From positions 62,001 through 126,000 of the forward strand of contig NZ_WIOK01000014.1 of NCBI RefSeq assembly GCF_009467825.1: 64,000 nucleotides of DNA, given 5' to 3'. The position numbers and the translations under genes were made by a program. Below the pieces are notes generated by a model, which was given only the letters and a program-made list of their open reading frames with translations, did no database searches and had not been told where the DNA came from. Source of the stretch: Cyclobacterium xiamenense. Lineage in GTDB: Bacteria > Bacteroidota > Bacteroidia > Cytophagales > Cyclobacteriaceae. This document shows positions 1-8,868 of the stretch, piece after piece; the first letter of the stretch is position 1, and every line of letters starts with the position of its first letter.

Positions 1-747
1 CAGTTCCATCTTATCTTCTTCCAACAGGGAGTCGCCGATGGTGCCTCCCTGTGCCTTGGCAAAGGTGTAGGACATACCCCCTCCGATGATCAGCGTATCT
101 ACCTTGTCCAGTAGCTTATCGATCAGCAATATTTTGTCGGAGATCTTGGCTCCACCCATAATGGCCGTAAAGGGCCTTTCTGGCGCTTCCAGTACTTTTT
201 CCGCATTGACCAATTCTGCCTGCATCAGGTATCCAGCCACCTTGTCGTTAAAAAATTCGGCGACGATTGCCGTGGATGCATGGGCGCGGTGGGCGGTTCC
301 AAAGGCGTCGTTTACGTAGATATCGCCCAAAGCCGCCAGTTTCTTCGCAAATTCCTTGTCTCCTTTTTCCTCTTCTTTGTGAAATCTCAGGTTTTCCAGC
401 AGCAACACATCGCCCGGATTAAGGCTGGTAGCCAGTTGCGTTGCTTCCGTGCCAACGCAATCTTTTGCAAAAGTGACCGATAGTTCCAGTGCCTTGTTTA
501 ACTCGGTTACGATGTGTTTCAAAGAAAATTTATCTTCCGGGCCAGACTTTGGCCGTCCCAAATGCGACATCAGGATAACGGCACCGCCATCGTTCAAAAT
601 TTTCTTGATGGTAGGCAGGGCGGCAACGATACGGGTGTCGTCGGTAATGTTAAACTGATCATCCAGGGGAACATTGAAATCTACCCGAACCAGGGCTTTC
701 TTGCCTTTAAAATCAACATTATCGACTGTCTTAATTCTATTATTCAT
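1..747 (-). CDS. pgk: Phosphoglycerate kinase, N-terminal part (cut by window edge)
   Basis: Glycolytic enzyme that transfers the acyl phosphate of 1,3-bisphosphoglycerate to ADP in the cytoplasm. The reading frame is open to the left edge and gives the first 249 residues of a protein usually about 400 long. It starts [20 protein letters not shown] and contains the family hallmarks [18 protein letters not shown]-like (here SHLGRPKSG), [30 protein letters not shown] and MGGAKISDK, which build the substrate-binding N-domain. The nucleotide-binding C-domain lies outside the window. A Bacteroidota -7 element sits 24 bases upstream of the start codon, inside the spacer to the Sua5-like gene. Identification is secure. 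Confidence 0.95.
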   Translation of the reverse strand, partial: MNNRIKTVDNVDFKGKKALVRVDFNVPLDDQFNITDDTRIVAALPTIKKILNDGGAVILMSHLGRPKSGPEDKFSLKHIVTELNKALELSVTFAKDCVGTEATQLATSLNPGDVLLLENLRFHKEEEKGDKEFAKKLAALGDIYVNDAFGTAHRAHASTAIVAEFFNDKVAGYLMQAELVNAEKVLEAPERPFTAIMGGAKISDKILLIDKLLDKVDTLIIGGGMSYTFAKAQGGTIGDSLLEEDKMEL

Positions 748-770
748 ACGTTGTAGGTTTAAAATTCACT

Positions 771-778
771 CAAAAATA
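771..778 (-). promoter_or_regulatory. Putative -7 element for pgk
   Basis: On the minus strand this reads TATTTTTG, a full match to the Bacteroidota -7 consensus TAnnTTTG, 24 bases before the pgk ATG. I see no TTTG at the expected -33 spacing, so the call rests on the -7 box and its position. Confidence 0.45.
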
Positions 779-784
779 ATCAAT

Positions 785-1747
785 TTATTTGGCAGCTGCC
801 CGTCTCAGTCGGTCATTTATGGCTTTTCCTAAATGAATTTCGGGCAGTTCCTCCGCCAAAATCACATCCGCCTCGCTGGCATCCAGTAGGCGCATGGAAG
901 AAAATAGGTTTCGGGCCGCTTCGTCGTAATCCCCGCCCGGACTCAAGGCCAATTGCAGGGATTCGGATAAATCCGGAAACGTACGGGTAAAGGACAACAC
1001 CGCAAAAACGGTTCCTTTTTGCCTATACCCCTCAATCAATGCCTCCAGGTCTCCCAAAACCACCGGTTTTTTCGGAGCATAATGACTTTTTAGCATGCCG
1101 GGAGACTTGGGATTGCTGCTGGATTGCGGAAGAATCAACACCTTTCCTACCGTTTGTTCCAGATCGGAAACGGATATGCCACCCAGGCGGTATACGATGA
1201 CCTGTCCCTCTTCCATGCCCACGATGGTGCTTTCCAACCCCACTTCGCAAACGCCTCCATCCAAAATGTATGGAATCTGCTCGCCCAGTTGGTCCTGCAC
1301 GTGGCTGGCACGGGTAGGACTGATGTATCCAAAGGGATTGGCACTTGGGGCCGCCAGGGGATAATCCAGGGATTGCAGCAATTTCCGGGTAAGCGGATGA
1401 CGGGGAATACGTACGCCAACCGTATCCAATCCGCTGGTTATCAGATCGGAGATGACTGGTTTTTTGGAAACCAGCAAAGTCAGGGGCCCGGGCCAAAAAC
1501 GTTCGGCCAATCGCTGCAGTTCTTCGGGTATTTCCCGAACGTATTCGTTTAACTGACTTTTATCGCCCAGGTGAATGATCAGGGGATCAAACTCCGGGCG
1601 CTTTTTTGTCTTAAAAATTCGCAGCACCGCCTGCTCGTCCAGCGCATTGCCGGCCAGACCGTAAACGGTCTCCGTGGGAATGGCTACCAGCTGCCCCGAG
1701 GACAATATTCGAGCCGCTTTTTCAATGTCTTTTCCTATTTCTGCCAT
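785..1747 (-). CDS. L-threonylcarbamoyladenylate synthase, Sua5 type
   Basis: Makes threonylcarbamoyl-AMP from threonine, bicarbonate and ATP, the first step of t6A37 modification of ANN-decoding tRNAs. Starting at the ATG at 1747 the protein has 320 residues. The YrdC domain occupies roughly 1-200, with KTKKRP (about 46-51) and SANPFG (135-140). The Sua5-type linker PGMLKSHYAP (216-225) and a C-terminal Sua5 domain follow. An ATG 12 bases further upstream (1759) is possible. The one chosen overlaps the stop of the upstream TPR gene as TAATG, suggesting translational coupling. The length fits the two-domain Sua5 form rather than the short TsaC form. Confidence 0.9.
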   Translation of the reverse strand: MAEIGKDIEKAARILSSGQLVAIPTETVYGLAGNALDEQAVLRIFKTKKRPEFDPLIIHLGDKSQLNEYVREIPEELQRLAERFWPGPLTLLVSKKPVISDLITSGLDTVGVRIPRHPLTRKLLQSLDYPLAAPSANPFGYISPTRASHVQDQLGEQIPYILDGGVCEVGLESTIVGMEEGQVIVYRLGGISVSDLEQTVGKVLILPQSSSNPKSPGMLKSHYAPKKPVVLGDLEALIEGYRQKGTVFAVLSFTRTFPDLSESLQLALSPGGDYDEAARNLFSSMRLLDASEADVILAEELPEIHLGKAINDRLRRAAAK

Positions 1748-2460
1748 TATTCCTCGCAAAATTCATCCACCCATTCTTTGGCCTGCGTGTATCCCAAAGA
1801 TAGGGCCATTTTCAATTGGGTGCAGCCCTTTTCCTTGTTTCCCAGGGCACTCATCTCGGTAACGCCCAATAAGTAATAGGCAGAGGCATTGCGCTGATCG
1901 AGACGGACCACTTCGTTTAGGCTGGCAATGGCGTTTACCGGATCGTTGTTGCCCAATTGGGCTTTTGCCTTATTGAACAAAACCGCCGGTTGCTCCGGAT
2001 TTGCCTGCAAGGCCATGTCAAAGTCCACCAAGGCATCTTCGTACATTTCCAGCCCAAGCAGGGACAGGCCCCGGTTGTAATAAATATCGGACTGCTGAAA
2101 ATCCAGCCCGTTTGCGCGGTTGTAATCGATCAGTGCTTCCCGGTAGGCCTGCTTCTCCATCCAGGCATTGCCCCGGTTAAAAAAAGGCTTGTAATTGAGG
2201 GAATCCAGTTTGATGGATTTGGTAAACGATTCGATGGCCTCGTCGAGAGCACCTTGCTGAAAAAATGCGATGCCCCGTACATTCCAGGCAGCTGCATGGC
2301 TGCTGTCTTTCTCTACCAGCCGGTCTAAGTACGCGATGGATTCTTCGTAATTTTGTTCTTCCAGTGAAGTGACCCCTGCCTGAAAGAGCTCCTCCACAGA
2401 GGGTTGGCAGGAAGCCAAAAGGAGAAACAGGGCCAGGGAAGGGAAAAGGTAGTTGTACAT
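1747..2460 (-). CDS. TPR-repeat lipoprotein
   Basis: Protein of 237 residues with a short hydrophobic signal ending in LLLASC, a lipobox that would place a lipidated cysteine near residue 18. The rest is a run of tetratricopeptide repeats, for example AAWNVRGIAFFQQGALDEAI, KPFFNRGNAWMEKQAYREAL and DIYYNRGLSLLGLEMYEDAL. Such proteins are protein-interaction scaffolds on the periplasmic side of a membrane; the partner cannot be read from the sequence. It is followed directly by the Sua5-like gene, whose start overlaps its stop by one base, so the two are probably co-transcribed. No enzymatic domain is visible. Confidence 0.8.
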   Translation of the reverse strand: MYNYLFPSLALFLLLASCQPSVEELFQAGVTSLEEQNYEESIAYLDRLVEKDSSHAAAWNVRGIAFFQQGALDEAIESFTKSIKLDSLNYKPFFNRGNAWMEKQAYREALIDYNRANGLDFQQSDIYYNRGLSLLGLEMYEDALVDFDMALQANPEQPAVLFNKAKAQLGNNDPVNAIASLNEVVRLDQRNASAYYLLGVTEMSALGNKEKGCTQLKMALSLGYTQAKEWVDEFCEE

Positions 2461-2543
2461 CTCAAAATTTTTGGCGAAGATACGAATTCCCCGGCGCAGA
2501 AACCCAATAAAGCGCCTACAAAAACCAAAAGTGCCGCTTCGCC

Positions 2544-3095
2544 TTACAAGAGTATTTCCGATCGGCTGGTTTTTTCCAACATGCGCAGAATAGAGGCGTT
2601 GTATCCGACGAGTTCTGCCGTCATATCAAACCCCACCCATGCCAGGTCCTTGCTTTCGGGACTGATGAGCAGCGGCTCGTCCATCTCTGCCTCGATCAAA
2701 AACCGGACATCGTAGTGAAAATGCTGCGCATCCACCGCATTTGCCGGTATGAGGTGCACATCCAGGTCAAAGATAAACCGGTCCACCAAGCGCAGGGAAG
2801 TCAATCCGCTCTCTTCGCGGGCCTCGTTCATGGCTACCTCCAGCAGGTTTTGGTTGTCATCGGCATGCCCCCCGAGCTGCAGCCATTTTTCCAATTTCCG
2901 GTGCAGGGTGAGCAAGGTATGCGTCCTCCTTCGGTTTACAATCCAGGCGGAGGCCGTGAAATGCCCTTCTTTTCGGTCCCGGCTAAAGGCCATTGGGTCG
3001 GCAAGTAGCTCCAGAAAATCCGGGATCATCGCCATCTCTTCCTCGAACGGCGTTTTGTAATTACGTATATATTCCCTGAGTAGTTTGCTATCCAT
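2544..3095 (-). CDS. Nudix hydrolase family protein
   Basis: Protein of 183 residues with a Nudix box at about 76-98, beginning GHADDNQN and ending EAREESGL. It keeps the metal-binding glutamates (E91, E94, E95), but two usual box positions differ: Q82 replaces the first Glu and N90 the usual Arg. The family hydrolyses nucleoside diphosphates linked to other moieties; the substrate cannot be predicted here. It lies just downstream of the unknown 195-residue gene with a 3-base gap, in a probable operon with recQ. The replaced box residues could mean altered specificity rather than loss of activity, because the REUxEE core is otherwise intact. Confidence 0.8.
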   Translation of the reverse strand: MDSKLLREYIRNYKTPFEEEMAMIPDFLELLADPMAFSRDRKEGHFTASAWIVNRRRTHTLLTLHRKLEKWLQLGGHADDNQNLLEVAMNEAREESGLTSLRLVDRFIFDLDVHLIPANAVDAQHFHYDVRFLIEAEMDEPLLISPESKDLAWVGFDMTAELVGYNASILRMLEKTSRSEILL

Positions 3096-3098
3096 AGT

Positions 3099-3686
3099 TT
3101 AGTCCTGCTTGAATAATTCTTCCATAAAACGATCAAAAGGCGCTGCCTTGTGGTACAAGCTATCCGCATACACCGTGACCAACACTTTTAGGTAACTGGG
3201 AATATTGTTTACGTAAATTTTCTCGATACTAACGTTTCCAAACAGCTGATCGATCTTGCTTTTGAGATCAGCGGCCGAGAGGGGTGGTTTCAGGTAGCAT
3301 TTCTCGGTCACCTTCACCTGCTCGTTTGTCTCTTCGATTTTGCGATCCAGACTGACGCGTCGGTACCCCAGCCCGGAAACGCCCTGTACCAACCCGAAAA
3401 ACAAATTGGAAAACGTTTTTTCGGTAAGCGGGTCCTGGAAAGTCACCGCAAAACCGTTGGCATACGGTGACTGCAACACGTGCACCTCCGGTTTTTTGTT
3501 GATACCTGCCATTTTAAGGTGGTAGTTGTCATAGATTTGCTTGGCAAGTTCCTTTCCTTCCGATGAAATCATCCAATGAGAAATGCGGGTTTCTTCCTCC
3601 GCCGACACGGTAAAGTTTTCCCTGATGGACACTTTTCGGTCGTTATTGGGAAAGAGTCCCCCGAGTAATTCATCGATAAATTTCAT
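3099..3686 (-). CDS. Conserved-looking protein of unknown function
   Basis: A 195-residue protein, rich in charged residues, with no signal peptide or membrane segment, so probably cytoplasmic. It begins MKFIDELLGGLFPNNDRKVS and has mixed alpha/beta character. I recognise no domain. Its start overlaps the recQ stop by four bases (ATGA), and it is followed after three bases by the Nudix gene, so it sits in the middle of a tightly packed recQ-unknown-Nudix unit. That spacing is the main evidence that it is a real gene. A function cannot be assigned. Confidence 0.7.
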   Translation of the reverse strand: MKFIDELLGGLFPNNDRKVSIRENFTVSAEEETRISHWMISSEGKELAKQIYDNYHLKMAGINKKPEVHVLQSPYANGFAVTFQDPLTEKTFSNLFFGLVQGVSGLGYRRVSLDRKIEETNEQVKVTEKCYLKPPLSAADLKSKIDQLFGNVSIEKIYVNNIPSYLKVLVTVYADSLYHKAAPFDRFMEELFKQD

Positions 3687-5605
3687 TTTAATCTAATTTT
3701 TCCGTTCTCACCCGTATAGATGACCCCTTCGTCCTCCAGCCCGCGTAGCAGCCCGACGGAGAGATCGTCTACCTCTTCTCCACAATGCGCAAGCAAATCC
3801 TCCAAAGAAAACGCTTCTCCCCCTGCTAAAGTTTTGAGTATTTTACTTTCCAGCATTTTTTGGTGCTCGGAAAGGGCATTTTCCTTCTTTGTTTGAATAC
3901 AGGTATCGCAAATCCCGCAGCTATAATCATTCTTTTCCCCAAAATAATCTAAAATAAGGGAGGTACGGCAATTTTTTACATTTTTTACGTAGGCGACCAT
4001 GCGAGCCGCCTTTTCGGAGGCCTGTTCCCTGCGCTGCCCGATGCGTTTTCTATCCAGCGGCAGCGAACCCGCATCCATTCTTGGGGTCAAAAAGGTCACT
4101 TGGGGTTTGTCTTTTTTCGCCATGTAAGCCGCTAACCCCAATTCGTCCAGGCGATGCAGCATGTGTACCACCTCCTTTTCCGGGAGGTTTAGGAGCTGAC
4201 CGATTCGACTTTCCTGTATGCGAACGTAATTGACAAAAAGCTCGCCTCCGTACATTCTGAGTAGTAGCTTGATCAGCGGATCCAATTTGGCATAGGCAAT
4301 TTGCGCTTCGTAGATTTTGGTCTGGGATACACGAAAATGGAGCGAAGAAGGCACGAATACACTTTCAGAAAACAGCAGCAAGGCGACTTCCTGCAGTACT
4401 TTGATCGCATTGTACGCCATTTTCATATCCAGCGAATAGGTTTGGGTAAAATTGCCGAAGTCAAAATCGAAACTGCTCATCTCGGCACTGCCTACCGCCA
4501 GCCGGTAATGGTTTGCCAGGCATTGGTATACCCGCTTGACCTGCTCTTCCGGCGGATAGGCTTCCGCCGCCCGTTGTATAAGTGCCTGGCAGTCCTGTTC
4601 TTGCGTCATAAGCACCGCATAGGCCTTGATCCCATCCCTACCGGCCCTACCCGCTTCCTGGTAGTAATGCTCCAGGCTTTCCGGCAAATCCAAATGCATG
4701 ACCAAGCGTACGTCCGGCTTGTCGATCCCCATCCCAAACGCATTGGTCGCTACCATCACCCGCACCCTGCCCTGAATCCAATCCTGTTGGCGCTGCGTTC
4801 TGACCGACTGCTCCAGGCCGGCATGGTAAAAAGTCGCCGAAATCCCCAACTGCAGCAGGTGCTGGGCCGTTTCCTTGGTACCTTTGCGGGTTCGGTGGTA
4901 TACAATCGCACTTCCCGGTACTTTGTGAAGGATTTCGACCGCTTTTTCCAACTTATTTTCTACCCAACGGACCGCATAGGAAAGGTTTTTTCGCGCAAAG
5001 GATTGAACGAAGACCTTACCGGGTTTCAAGGCAAGCTTCTCGATAATGTCTTCCCGTACAGCCAGGGTGGCCGAGGCGGTGAGGGCGAGCAGGGGCACGC
5101 CGGGAACGAGCTCCCGGATTTTCACGATCTCCAGGTACGAGGGCCGGAAATCGTATCCCCACTGGGAAATGCAATGCGCTTCGTCCACCGCCACCAGGTT
5201 GACCTTCATTTGCTTCACCCGTTCGATAAAGAGTTCGGTCTTTAGGCGCTCCGGTGAGAGGTACAAAAACTTGTAATCCCCGTAGATGCAATTATCCAAC
5301 AAGGTATCGATTTCCCGTTTTTGCATGCCCGAATGGATAGCAAGCGCTTTGATCCCCCGATTTCTGAGCTGATCCACCTGATCCTTCATCAAGGCAATTA
5401 GCGGACTGACCACCAGGCAAATACCCGGCTGCATCAGGGCAGGTACCTGAAAACAAATGGATTTCCCCCCACCGGTAGGCATCAGGGCCAACGCGTCCTT
5501 TCCCTGAGCCGCATGCATGACAATATCTTCCTGCAATGGCCGAAAATCCAGGTATCCGAAATACCTCTTCAAAGTAGCCAATGCCACTGTTTTCAATTCA
5601 TCCAT
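3683..5605 (-). CDS. recQ: ATP-dependent DNA helicase RecQ
   Basis: 3'-5' superfamily 2 DNA helicase acting in recombination and replication-fork repair. From the ATG at 5605 (MDELKTVALATLKRYFGY) the protein has 640 residues. An upstream ATG at 5653 would add 16 unlikely residues lying inside the comEC terminator. Visible motifs: FRPLQ (motif 0, about 21-25), TGGGKS Walker A (44-49), DEAH (141-144) followed by CISQWGYDFRPSY, and motif VI GRAGRDG. The RecQ zinc-binding cysteines are in the segment SCGICDTC, followed by a winged-helix-like end. I see no HRDC domain; the protein ends after a short domain closing with GVIYTGENGKIRLK. It is downstream of comEC but separated from it by a strong hairpin. 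Confidence 0.93.
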   Translation of the reverse strand: MDELKTVALATLKRYFGYLDFRPLQEDIVMHAAQGKDALALMPTGGGKSICFQVPALMQPGICLVVSPLIALMKDQVDQLRNRGIKALAIHSGMQKREIDTLLDNCIYGDYKFLYLSPERLKTELFIERVKQMKVNLVAVDEAHCISQWGYDFRPSYLEIVKIRELVPGVPLLALTASATLAVREDIIEKLALKPGKVFVQSFARKNLSYAVRWVENKLEKAVEILHKVPGSAIVYHRTRKGTKETAQHLLQLGISATFYHAGLEQSVRTQRQQDWIQGRVRVMVATNAFGMGIDKPDVRLVMHLDLPESLEHYYQEAGRAGRDGIKAYAVLMTQEQDCQALIQRAAEAYPPEEQVKRVYQCLANHYRLAVGSAEMSSFDFDFGNFTQTYSLDMKMAYNAIKVLQEVALLLFSESVFVPSSLHFRVSQTKIYEAQIAYAKLDPLIKLLLRMYGGELFVNYVRIQESRIGQLLNLPEKEVVHMLHRLDELGLAAYMAKKDKPQVTFLTPRMDAGSLPLDRKRIGQRREQASEKAARMVAYVKNVKNCRTSLILDYFGEKNDYSCGICDTCIQTKKENALSEHQKMLESKILKTLAGGEAFSLEDLLAHCGEEVDDLSVGLLRGLEDEGVIYTGENGKIRLK

Positions 5606-5651
5606 TCCGAAACGGTGCGATGGTACCCCTGAAAGTAGCAGAATTTTATGC

Positions 5652-5685
5652 AAAAAAAAACCCGTCTGCCTATCAGAACGGGTTT
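5652..5685 (-). terminator. Intrinsic terminator at the end of comEC
   Basis: Read on the minus strand, an 8-bp stem AAACCCGT / ACGGGTTT, extended inward by CTG/CAG with one bulged base, is followed by nine consecutive T residues. The hairpin overlaps the comEC stop codon at 5673-5675, so the terminator is partly built from the coding sequence. It should insulate recQ from comEC. Confidence 0.85.
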
Positions 5686-7652
5686 GACAAACTGGGAAAG
5701 GTAATTTTCATCGCCGCCTGCGGTAGGGAAAGGTCCGAAGCGGAGGGCTCGTGCAGCTGCCACCGCCCCTCTTGCCAGAAATACAGCCGATAGCTCCCTG
5801 CAGTAAGGGGACGCCAGGAACGTTTTTCCAGATCTAGCTTTTTCCCATCCGGCAATTCCAGCCGAATCAGCTTCCCCAGGTCCCTGGCCAGGAGTTTTCC
5901 GGCCCGTATACCGGTCTGTTTGATCCGGTGGGGAAGCACCTGATAGGTAAAATCCTCGGCGGACACCTGCGAAAGCGTACTGTACAATTGCCCCCGGAAG
6001 GTATAGTCGACCGCCAGCCCCTGCCCCACCCGGTAGACGAGCAGGTAATGTTGGCTGGCCTTTTGCCAGGTTTCACCGATCCGGTAGGCGCCCAGAAGGA
6101 GCAGCACCAACAGGGTCAGGTAGTAGTGCTTTTTTTTTCGCTGGGATACCAGCAGGTACGCAAAAAACAAGCCCATCCAGATCAGCAGCATTTGAGGAAG
6201 GCTAAAATGGAGAAAATCGATTTTAGCGTAGGGCAAGCGCTGAAAGCTAAAAATGCTTTGGTTGACCAGCCAGATGGCTTTGTTGACCAATTCGCCGAGA
6301 AATCCGGCAATAATGGGAAAAGAGGACAGCAATAAAAAAGGCAATCCAAGCGCCATGATTAAAAACGCACCCGGAATCGCCACCAAATTGGAGAGGAAAA
6401 AATAGGTGGGAAAGGCATGAAAATAGTAGATAGACAAGGGGAAGGTAGCCAGCTGAGCTGCCATGCCCACGCTGCTGATGTCCCACAGGTAGCTCAGCCA
6501 TCGGGCATCGGGATGCCATAAGGACCGAATCATCGGCTGAAACAGCAGGATACCCAGCAAGGCCATGTAACTCAACTGAAATCCCACGGCGTATATCAGA
6601 AAGGGATCGTATACCAAAAGCAGCATGGCCGAAAGGGCCAGGGGATTAAAAATGGAAGGATTTCGGGACTTCATCTGTGCCAGGGAAATAAATGTAAACA
6701 TGGCAGCGGCCCGAAGCACCGAGGGAGAAAGCCCCGTAATGGCGGCATACAGCCAAATAAGCAGGATAACGGCGCCAAGGAGGACGATTCGCTGGTAGCG
6801 CCCGGCCCGCTGGGGTTTGAAAAACAAAAAAATAAATCCATAAATGATGCCTACGTGCAAGCCCGAAACAGCCAAAATGTGCATGGCTCCTGCGGTGGCA
6901 TAGGCCTCCCCGGTCTCCTCGTCCAGGTCTTTTTTTTGACCCAGCAGCAGGGCTTTTGCAATTTGGGCAGAGGCATCGGTAGTGATGTACCGATCCACCT
7001 GTTGTTCGAGGTGCTGGCGTAGCCAGAGGATCCCCGCCTGCCAGTGAGCCAAATTTCCGGCCTGCAGCAGCCTAAAATCCGTCCCTATAAAATGGCTGAA
7101 ATAGATTTGCTTCCGGGCCATAAACGCGGCGTAATCAAAGGCCTCTGGATTTTTTGCCGGTGCAATTCGTTGGGGAAAGCCCCGGATAAGCAGGACCGAT
7201 CCGGGCAACAGGGGACTGGGAGATCGGTGGTACACCTGTACCTTTCCCCTTGCTTCTCGCCAGCCATCGGCAGTGCGTACCGCATATACTTCCACCAAAT
7301 TGGCCACACTTTTCGGCTTTTGCTGATCCGTTTCCCTGACCGCTACCAGATAGGCCTCTATTCCGGAAAACTGCAGCAGGTGCTGTGGGTCATGGCTCAC
7401 ATCCCGGAGGGAGGCACAGTACATTCCCATGACGATAAGGTTGGTATAGGCCAGAAACGGGATGAGCTGGAGGTATGTCCGCCGAATTTTGGGGAAATAA
7501 ACCAGCGCCAACACGCCATACAGCACCGTTCCCAGCACCAGGCAGGTAAGGAAAGTACGCGGCGTAACATTTTGACCGATAGATGGATACACCAGCACTC
7601 CCAGGATAAAGAACGCCGTATACCGGAGGAAAGGGAATTCATTGAATTTCAT
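5673..7652 (-). CDS. ComEC/Rec2-family DNA uptake channel protein
   Basis: Inner-membrane protein of the competence channel family that carries single-stranded DNA into the cytoplasm. From the ATG at 7652 (MKFNEFPFLRYTAFFILGVL) it has 659 residues; an ATG at 7733 would prepend a non-hydrophobic 27-residue stretch. An N-terminal membrane pair and soluble DUF4131-like region are followed by the Competence domain, with the signature AVSGLHVGIIYGF and many membrane segments. The C-terminal part (roughly the last 120 residues, after KKKHYYLTLLVLLLLG) is short and has no HxHxDH metal-binding motif. The metallo-beta-lactamase-like nuclease domain of longer ComEC proteins is therefore absent or unrecognisable. 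Natural transformation is not proved by this gene alone. Confidence 0.85.
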   Translation of the reverse strand: MKFNEFPFLRYTAFFILGVLVYPSIGQNVTPRTFLTCLVLGTVLYGVLALVYFPKIRRTYLQLIPFLAYTNLIVMGMYCASLRDVSHDPQHLLQFSGIEAYLVAVRETDQQKPKSVANLVEVYAVRTADGWREARGKVQVYHRSPSPLLPGSVLLIRGFPQRIAPAKNPEAFDYAAFMARKQIYFSHFIGTDFRLLQAGNLAHWQAGILWLRQHLEQQVDRYITTDASAQIAKALLLGQKKDLDEETGEAYATAGAMHILAVSGLHVGIIYGFIFLFFKPQRAGRYQRIVLLGAVILLIWLYAAITGLSPSVLRAAAMFTFISLAQMKSRNPSIFNPLALSAMLLLVYDPFLIYAVGFQLSYMALLGILLFQPMIRSLWHPDARWLSYLWDISSVGMAAQLATFPLSIYYFHAFPTYFFLSNLVAIPGAFLIMALGLPFLLLSSFPIIAGFLGELVNKAIWLVNQSIFSFQRLPYAKIDFLHFSLPQMLLIWMGLFFAYLLVSQRKKKHYYLTLLVLLLLGAYRIGETWQKASQHYLLVYRVGQGLAVDYTFRGQLYSTLSQVSAEDFTYQVLPHRIKQTGIRAGKLLARDLGKLIRLELPDGKKLDLEKRSWRPLTAGSYRLYFWQEGRWQLHEPSASDLSLPQAAMKITFPSLSNPF

Positions 7653-7821
7653 CAACCCAAAAAAAGTGGACCCAAAAACGTAGCGGTTCGTTTCTTTTCC
7701 GCCGGAGCAAACGACCGGCAGTCCTTTGTGCAAACGTAGAACTTAAGGTAGGCACTTTCGGACAAAAAAACAATACAGTGACCTGAATTTCAGGGAAGTA
7801 AAAAAAAAACGACGCTCTTTC

Positions 7822-8388
7822 TTAGAAGCGGAATCCGATGCTAAAACCGGCGTTAAATTCCACGGGATGGAAACGTTCGCTTACCTGCTCGTTGAATCCC
7901 CGCGCGATGTTTACATAGGGACCCAGGGCAAATTTATCCTTGTGAACCCATTTGTACCCGGCCCCAAACCCGATGAGTAGGCCGTCCATGTCGATCTCCT
8001 GCAGCCCATTCTCCGGGTTCGTTTCCGTGAACGTGCCTGTTCTGAATTTCGTGAAAGGGAATACGTAAAAGCCGGAGGGATTTGCCGGAGAGACAAAATA
8101 ATACGTGTACGAAAGCGCCATACTGGTCAGGTTGAATTCCTCCCCACTGCCGCTTTCCGACACGTACGAAAACCTGTCCATCAACAGCAACTCCAGGCCC
8201 AGGGACTGATTTTGGTCCAGAAACCGCTCGTAGCCGAGTTCCACGGAACCAATCGCAATGGTGTTGGCAATATTGAGTTTGCCTTCGTTCGCATTCCACT
8301 GCCTGGGCGGTGTCGGCTGCGCATGAACGGCCCCAACCAGGCACAAAAAACTTAAACAAAAACACAGGTGACAAAATGAATTTCTCAT
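7822..8388 (-). CDS. Outer-membrane beta-barrel protein, function unknown
   Basis: A 188-residue protein with a classical signal peptide (hydrophobic stretch FCLSFLCLVGAVHA, cleavage expected just before QPTPP). The mature part consists of alternating amphipathic strands, such as IGSVELGYERFL, LGLELLLMDRFSYV, SMALSYTYYFVS and FNAGFSIGFRF, and ends in phenylalanine, typical of small 8-stranded outer-membrane barrels. Its closest resemblance is to DUF3575-type proteins, but I cannot confirm the family. It is likely exposed to the periplasm and membrane. It lies downstream of the GNAT gene on the same strand with a 30-base gap. No ligand or partner can be inferred. Confidence 0.7.
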   Translation of the reverse strand: MRNSFCHLCFCLSFLCLVGAVHAQPTPPRQWNANEGKLNIANTIAIGSVELGYERFLDQNQSLGLELLLMDRFSYVSESGSGEEFNLTSMALSYTYYFVSPANPSGFYVFPFTKFRTGTFTETNPENGLQEIDMDGLLIGFGAGYKWVHKDKFALGPYVNIARGFNEQVSERFHPVEFNAGFSIGFRF

Positions 8389-8418
8389 AATACAGAATCA
8401 AAGGGTTTGGCTGTACGG

Positions 8419-8868
8419 TCAACGTACAGGATTGGCCCTTCGTTCCATGAGGTAGTGATCGATTCCGCACTCGACGAATAGCGGACCGGATTTCTGAAAA
8501 CCGAATTTCTCATACAATCCCATCGCCGTGACTTGTCCGTGCAGGTAGATGGTTTTACCGGCGCTTTCGGGATGATCCTGGATATCGTCCAACACCGCTT
8601 TTACAAGCGCTTGACCGACACCCCTACCTCTGAAGGGCTTTAGTACAGCAAACCGCTCAAGTTTGATGCCATTTTTTGTGAAGCGCCATCTGCCCGTACC
8701 CACTTCCTGCACGCCGGCATAGGCGATAAATTGGCTCGCTTCCTCTTCAAAGGAATCGTATTCTTCCTTTGGATCGACGGCTTGTTCGCGAACGAATACT
8801 TCTTCCCGGATGCGGAACGCCTTTTGTAGCGTGCCGGCATCTGCAATTTTTTTTACCGAGAGCTTCAT
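8419..8868 (-). CDS. GNAT-family N-acetyltransferase
   Basis: A 149-residue single-domain protein. The acetyl-CoA pyrophosphate-binding motif A is seen as LKPFRGRGVGQALVKAV (R-G-R-G-V-G), preceded by the strand KLERFAVL and followed by YEKFGFQKSGPLF, the usual C-terminal strand-helix of the fold. It should transfer an acetyl group from acetyl-CoA to an amine; the substrate is unknown. Its ATG overlaps the phoH stop as ATGA, so the two are probably translated from one mRNA. Confidence 0.85.
   Translation of the reverse strand: MKLSVKKIADAGTLQKAFRIREEVFVREQAVDPKEEYDSFEEEASQFIAYAGVQEVGTGRWRFTKNGIKLERFAVLKPFRGRGVGQALVKAVLDDIQDHPESAGKTIYLHGQVTAMGLYEKFGFQKSGPLFVECGIDHYLMERRANPVR

Noticed and set aside
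4301-5245. Plus-strand ORF of 314 codons inside recQ.
   Set aside because: Antisense to the helicase motifs; the sequence is His/Arg/Gln-rich, as expected for a shadow frame.
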